From CAZNHL01 sp964572965 (lineage in GTDB: Bacteria; Bacteroidota; Bacteroidia; Cytophagales; UBA9547), in the NCBI GenBank assembly GCA_964572965.1, contig CAZNHL010000036.1, forward strand, positions 1 through 45,290: 45,290 nucleotides of DNA. The letters are read 5' to 3'. Of the stretch, positions 43,022 through 45,290 are shown piece after piece. Position numbers and translations under genes: made by a program. Below the pieces are notes generated by a model. That model was given only the letters and a program-made list of their open reading frames with translations. It had not been told where the DNA came from and searched no databases. Position 1 is the first letter of the stretch. The number at the start of each line of letters is the position of its first letter.

Positions 43022-43456
43022 AATATCTCAATGGGTATTTCACGCACCAACATCCTTGATGTGATGTGGGCCATAGAAAATGTCGGTTTATCTGATACCG
43101 TAAATGCACTTCCCGACGGGCTAAACACCGAAATGGTTGCAGGAGGAAAAGGCTTCTCTACAAATGTAATCAAACGTATCATTCTGGCCCGGGCTATAGC
43201 AGAACGTCCGAGACTATTATTACTAAATGATTTTCTTGGCACCATGTCTAAGCCAGAGAAAAGAAAACTTGTTAACTTCCTTTTCTCTCCTGACAATCAC
43301 TGGTCATTAGTATGTATTACCAATGACCCTATGGTACTTGCACAATGTGACAATATTCTTGTATTAAAAAATGGAGAGCTCATTGCAGAAGGCGATTTCA
43401 ACGCTTTAGCTTCCAGAACTGAATTACAAGATATTTTGTCAGTTTCTAATGAATAA
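43022..43456 (+). CDS. ABC exporter ATPase domain, 3' part (starts at assembly gap)
   Basis: The C-terminal 144 codons of an ATP-binding cassette, in frame from the first base after the gap (NISMGISR). It contains the helical subdomain (DVMWAIENVGLSDTVNALPD), a degenerate signature region GGKGFSTNVIKRIILARAIA instead of LSGGQ, a Walker B-like LLLLNDFLG in which Asn replaces the Asp that coordinates Mg, and ITNDP where the switch His of the H-loop is Asn. The D-loop is also unusual. The remaining end is a normal NBD tail (ILVLKNGELIAEGDF). Probably belongs to a second, paralogous exporter gene. The HlyD gene begins 6 bp on. Confidence 0.82.
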   Translation, partial: NISMGISRTNILDVMWAIENVGLSDTVNALPDGLNTEMVAGGKGFSTNVIKRIILARAIAERPRLLLLNDFLGTMSKPEKRKLVNFLFSPDNHWSLVCITNDPMVLAQCDNILVLKNGELIAEGDFNALASRTELQDILSVSNE

Positions 43457-43462
43457 TTTGCC

Positions 43463-44824
43463 ATGTTAAATCTTACTGACAACACCGTAAAAGATCATAT
43501 TAATACTGAAGAACTGCATTCAATGGCAATGCTTAACAACTATTCTTCAGGGAAAAGAATAGCCAAAGTCATCATTGTTATTGTTACTTTTCTTTTTGTT
43601 ATCATGTTTTTCCCATGGCAACAAAACATATTCTCTACAGAAGGTTCTTTAACAGCACTTAAACCGCAAGACCGTCCTCAGACTATAGAATCAGCCATTG
43701 CCGGACGGATTATTGAATGGAGAATTGCTGAAGGGGAAAAGGTTAATAAAGGAGACACTATCCTGATTCTTGCAGAAATAAAAGACAAGTTCTTTGATCC
43801 TGAGTTACTGATCAGGCTAAAAGAGCAATTAAAAGCGAAACAAGAAGGCATTGCATCTACAGAAGATAAAGTTGGGTCGCTAAGACATCAAATTGAAGCT
43901 TTGAAAAATGCATATGAGTTTTCTACCAACAAAGCTGTAAACAAACTGGAACAATACAGACTTAAAGTTACCAGTGACAGTATTGACCTGGAAGCTGAAA
44001 AAATCGGTCAGAAAATAGCCGAAGATCAGTTCAAACGAAGTGAATCAATGTATGAAAAAGGCTTGATTTCTGCTGTTGAAATAGAAAGACGAAAAGTTAA
44101 ATTTCAAGAAACAACTGCAAAAATTTATACTACACAGAACAAGCTGAACTCTTCAAGAAATGACTTCCTCAATGCAAAAATTGAGTTCAACTCTATCAAA
44201 GCTGAATATAGCGAGAAAATTTCCAAAGCAGAATCTGACCTGAATGCTACTATTGCTTATGTACATGATGCCGAAGGACAGTTTTCAAAATTGCGCAATG
44301 AATATTCTAACATGGAAATCCGTGCATCTCAGTATTTCATTGTTGCCCCGCAAACCGGTACTGTTGTAAAAGCACTTAAATCAGGCTTGGGACAAACGAT
44401 CAAAGAAGGTGAGGCTGTAGTAACCATTATGCCTGCCAATCCGAGTGTGGCAACTGAAATATATGTCTATCCGATGGATGTACCCTTGTTGAGTGAAGGC
44501 AGAAAGGTTCGTTTGCAGTTTGACGGTTTCCCTGCACTTCAATTCTCCGGATGGCCTAGTGTGGCAGTCGGTACTTTCGGAGGGCTCGTAAAAGTGATAG
44601 ATTTTGTCGAAAGCTCTAATGGTAAATTCAGGGTGCTTGTAGTTCCTGATCCCAACGACACTCCCTGGCCAAACAGACTACGTATGGGCGTTGGAGCAAA
44701 GGGCTGGATCATGCTGGACGATGTTCCTATCTGGTATGAGTTCTGGAGACAGATGAATGGTTTCCCTCCTAGCTTAAAAAAAGCTCCGGAAGATGATAAA
44801 CATTACTATGAAAAGAAAAAATAA
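43463..44824 (+). CDS. HlyD-family periplasmic adaptor (membrane fusion protein)
   Basis: A 453-residue protein with a short cytoplasmic N-terminus, one membrane helix (33-50), a first half of a biotinyl-lipoyl-like domain (about 70-105, IAGRIIEWRIAEGEKVNKGD), a long alpha-helical hairpin (about 115-285), the second half-motif (about 295-330, APQTGTVVKALKSGLGQTIK) and a beta-barrel-like end. It would link the inner-membrane ABC exporter with the TolC channel. It starts 6 bp after the ABC gene and the TolC gene follows after 49 bp. Adaptors of this form serve protein, peptide or polysaccharide export; the cargo is not evident. Confidence 0.92.
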   Translation: MLNLTDNTVKDHINTEELHSMAMLNNYSSGKRIAKVIIVIVTFLFVIMFFPWQQNIFSTEGSLTALKPQDRPQTIESAIAGRIIEWRIAEGEKVNKGDTILILAEIKDKFFDPELLIRLKEQLKAKQEGIASTEDKVGSLRHQIEALKNAYEFSTNKAVNKLEQYRLKVTSDSIDLEAEKIGQKIAEDQFKRSESMYEKGLISAVEIERRKVKFQETTAKIYTTQNKLNSSRNDFLNAKIEFNSIKAEYSEKISKAESDLNATIAYVHDAEGQFSKLRNEYSNMEIRASQYFIVAPQTGTVVKALKSGLGQTIKEGEAVVTIMPANPSVATEIYVYPMDVPLLSEGRKVRLQFDGFPALQFSGWPSVAVGTFGGLVKVIDFVESSNGKFRVLVVPDPNDTPWPNRLRMGVGAKGWIMLDDVPIWYEFWRQMNGFPPSLKKAPEDDKHYYEKKK

Positions 44825-44873
44825 GCCGTTTGACGGACGCATTTCATGATTAGTAATATATAAATACATTTAA

Positions 44874-45290
44874 ATGAGGCCTTTTAATAAACTGATTACA
44901 TATACGACTATCCTTCTCCTGCCCCTGCTCGCCCAGGGTCAGGTGCAGGATAGCCTTAAAATATTTACCCTCACAGATTTCTACAATCTCATTTTAACAA
45001 ATCACCCTGTCACTTACAGAGCTAAAACATTAAGTGGTTCCGCGCAAATGGAACTACGGATTGCCCGTGGACAATTTGACCCTGAATTTGACGCAGATGT
45101 TGTTAGCAAAACATATGGAGGTACAAAATACTATGGCTATACCGATCTGGGTTTAAAAATCCCGTTGTGGTTTGGGCCAGATGTTAAACTTGGCTATGAA
45201 AACAACACCGGTAAAAACATTAACCCGTCTGACTACACCCCAGAGGGAGGGTTATCATACATTGGTCTGCATATTCCTATCGGACAGGGA
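44874..45290 (+). CDS. TolC-family outer membrane channel, partial at window end
   Basis: The frame is open for 139 codons from ATG 44874 to the end of the window. The signal peptide (about 1-19, TTILLLPLLAQG) is followed by a start typical of TolC-like proteins in Bacteroidota: LKIFTLTDFYNLILTNHPVT, then an Ala-rich helix (AQMELRIARGQFDPEFDADV) and beta-strand repeats (YTDLGLKIPLW, LSYIGLHIPIGQG). It completes the tripartite set ABC-HlyD-TolC. The 3' end is outside the window. Confidence 0.85.
   Translation, partial: MRPFNKLITYTTILLLPLLAQGQVQDSLKIFTLTDFYNLILTNHPVTYRAKTLSGSAQMELRIARGQFDPEFDADVVSKTYGGTKYYGYTDLGLKIPLWFGPDVKLGYENNTGKNINPSDYTPEGGLSYIGLHIPIGQG

Noticed and set aside
41125..43059. 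Single ABC gene read straight across the ten N
   Set aside because: The residues after the gap in that frame are not ABC-like; the real downstream frame repeats a segment already present before the gap.
1..45290. CRISPR arrays, transposases, integrases, tRNA or rRNA genes
   Set aside because: Reading both strands I found no regular spaced repeats, transposase-like frames, tRNA cloverleaf or rRNA stretches. Short repeats in spacers lack the regular spacing of CRISPR.

Overview
The window reads as a piece of a draft chromosome from a Bacteroidota bacterium, most likely of the order Cytophagales. Four things support this. The gene content is typical: a type IX secretion (gliding-type) C-terminal sorting domain, a Bacteroidota-type sdhC-sdhA-sdhB operon, DUF4783 and DUF6526 proteins, and a long amidophosphoribosyltransferase. 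Several genes carry the Bacteroidota sigma-factor box TAnnTTTG upstream, in three cases with a correctly spaced TTG element. Shine-Dalgarno sequences are mostly absent. Base composition is AT-rich. Kinship with Cytophaga or Sporocytophaga is a guess. Two runs of ten N (22296-22305 and 43012-43021) are scaffold gaps, and both damage a gene.

Layout. 78-3721: ilvA (minus), an isolated nuoK (plus) and a triple-PAS histidine kinase (minus). 4089-7587: a secreted protein of unknown function followed by a ClC chloride transporter. 7923-15280: nuoL-nuoM-nuoN, the membrane antiporter-like arm of respiratory complex I, followed closely by a long PurF-like amidotransferase. 15513-20637: a TPR/SpoIIE phosphatase and a run of small conserved or unknown proteins, including a 56-residue DUF1328 gene. 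20803-24577: gpmI (3' end cut by a gap), then an NfeD-like gene and a flotillin gene. 24895-28583: bioF, a DUF3820 gene, an ethylene-receptor-like histidine kinase overlapping its response regulator gene, and an Mpo1-like gene. 28573-33926 (minus): DUF1304 and MarC membrane proteins, then the succinate dehydrogenase operon. That operon has a four-helix-bundle (23S rRNA intervening-sequence type) gene lodged between sdhA and sdhB and ends in a 54-residue lipoprotein gene. 34162-40115: a large T9SS cargo protein, fabD, and a membrane-bound sugar-nucleotide dehydratase. 40150-41027 (minus): folK and an unknown partner. 41125-45290: a type I secretion-like cluster (ABC exporter, HlyD-like adaptor, TolC-like channel), with an assembly gap inside the ABC region.

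How the parts fit. The core is respiratory: complex I subunits K, L, M, N and complex II feed the quinone pool. Around it lie housekeeping enzymes (isoleucine, purine, biotin, folate and fatty acid synthesis; glycolysis), signalling proteins and envelope or export functions. Best leads: (i) the kinase at 26502, which has the five checked ethylene/copper-site residues of plant ETR1 at a constant offset of +13; (ii) the sdh operon, interrupted by a four-helix-bundle gene with repeat-like flanks and ended by an undescribed small lipoprotein; (iii) the gap at 43012, whose two sides encode the same stretch of an ATPase domain, so that two paralogous ABC genes have probably been joined; (iv) a perfect inverted repeat just upstream of the nuoL promoter. 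No rRNA, tRNA, CRISPR array, transposase or prophage was seen.
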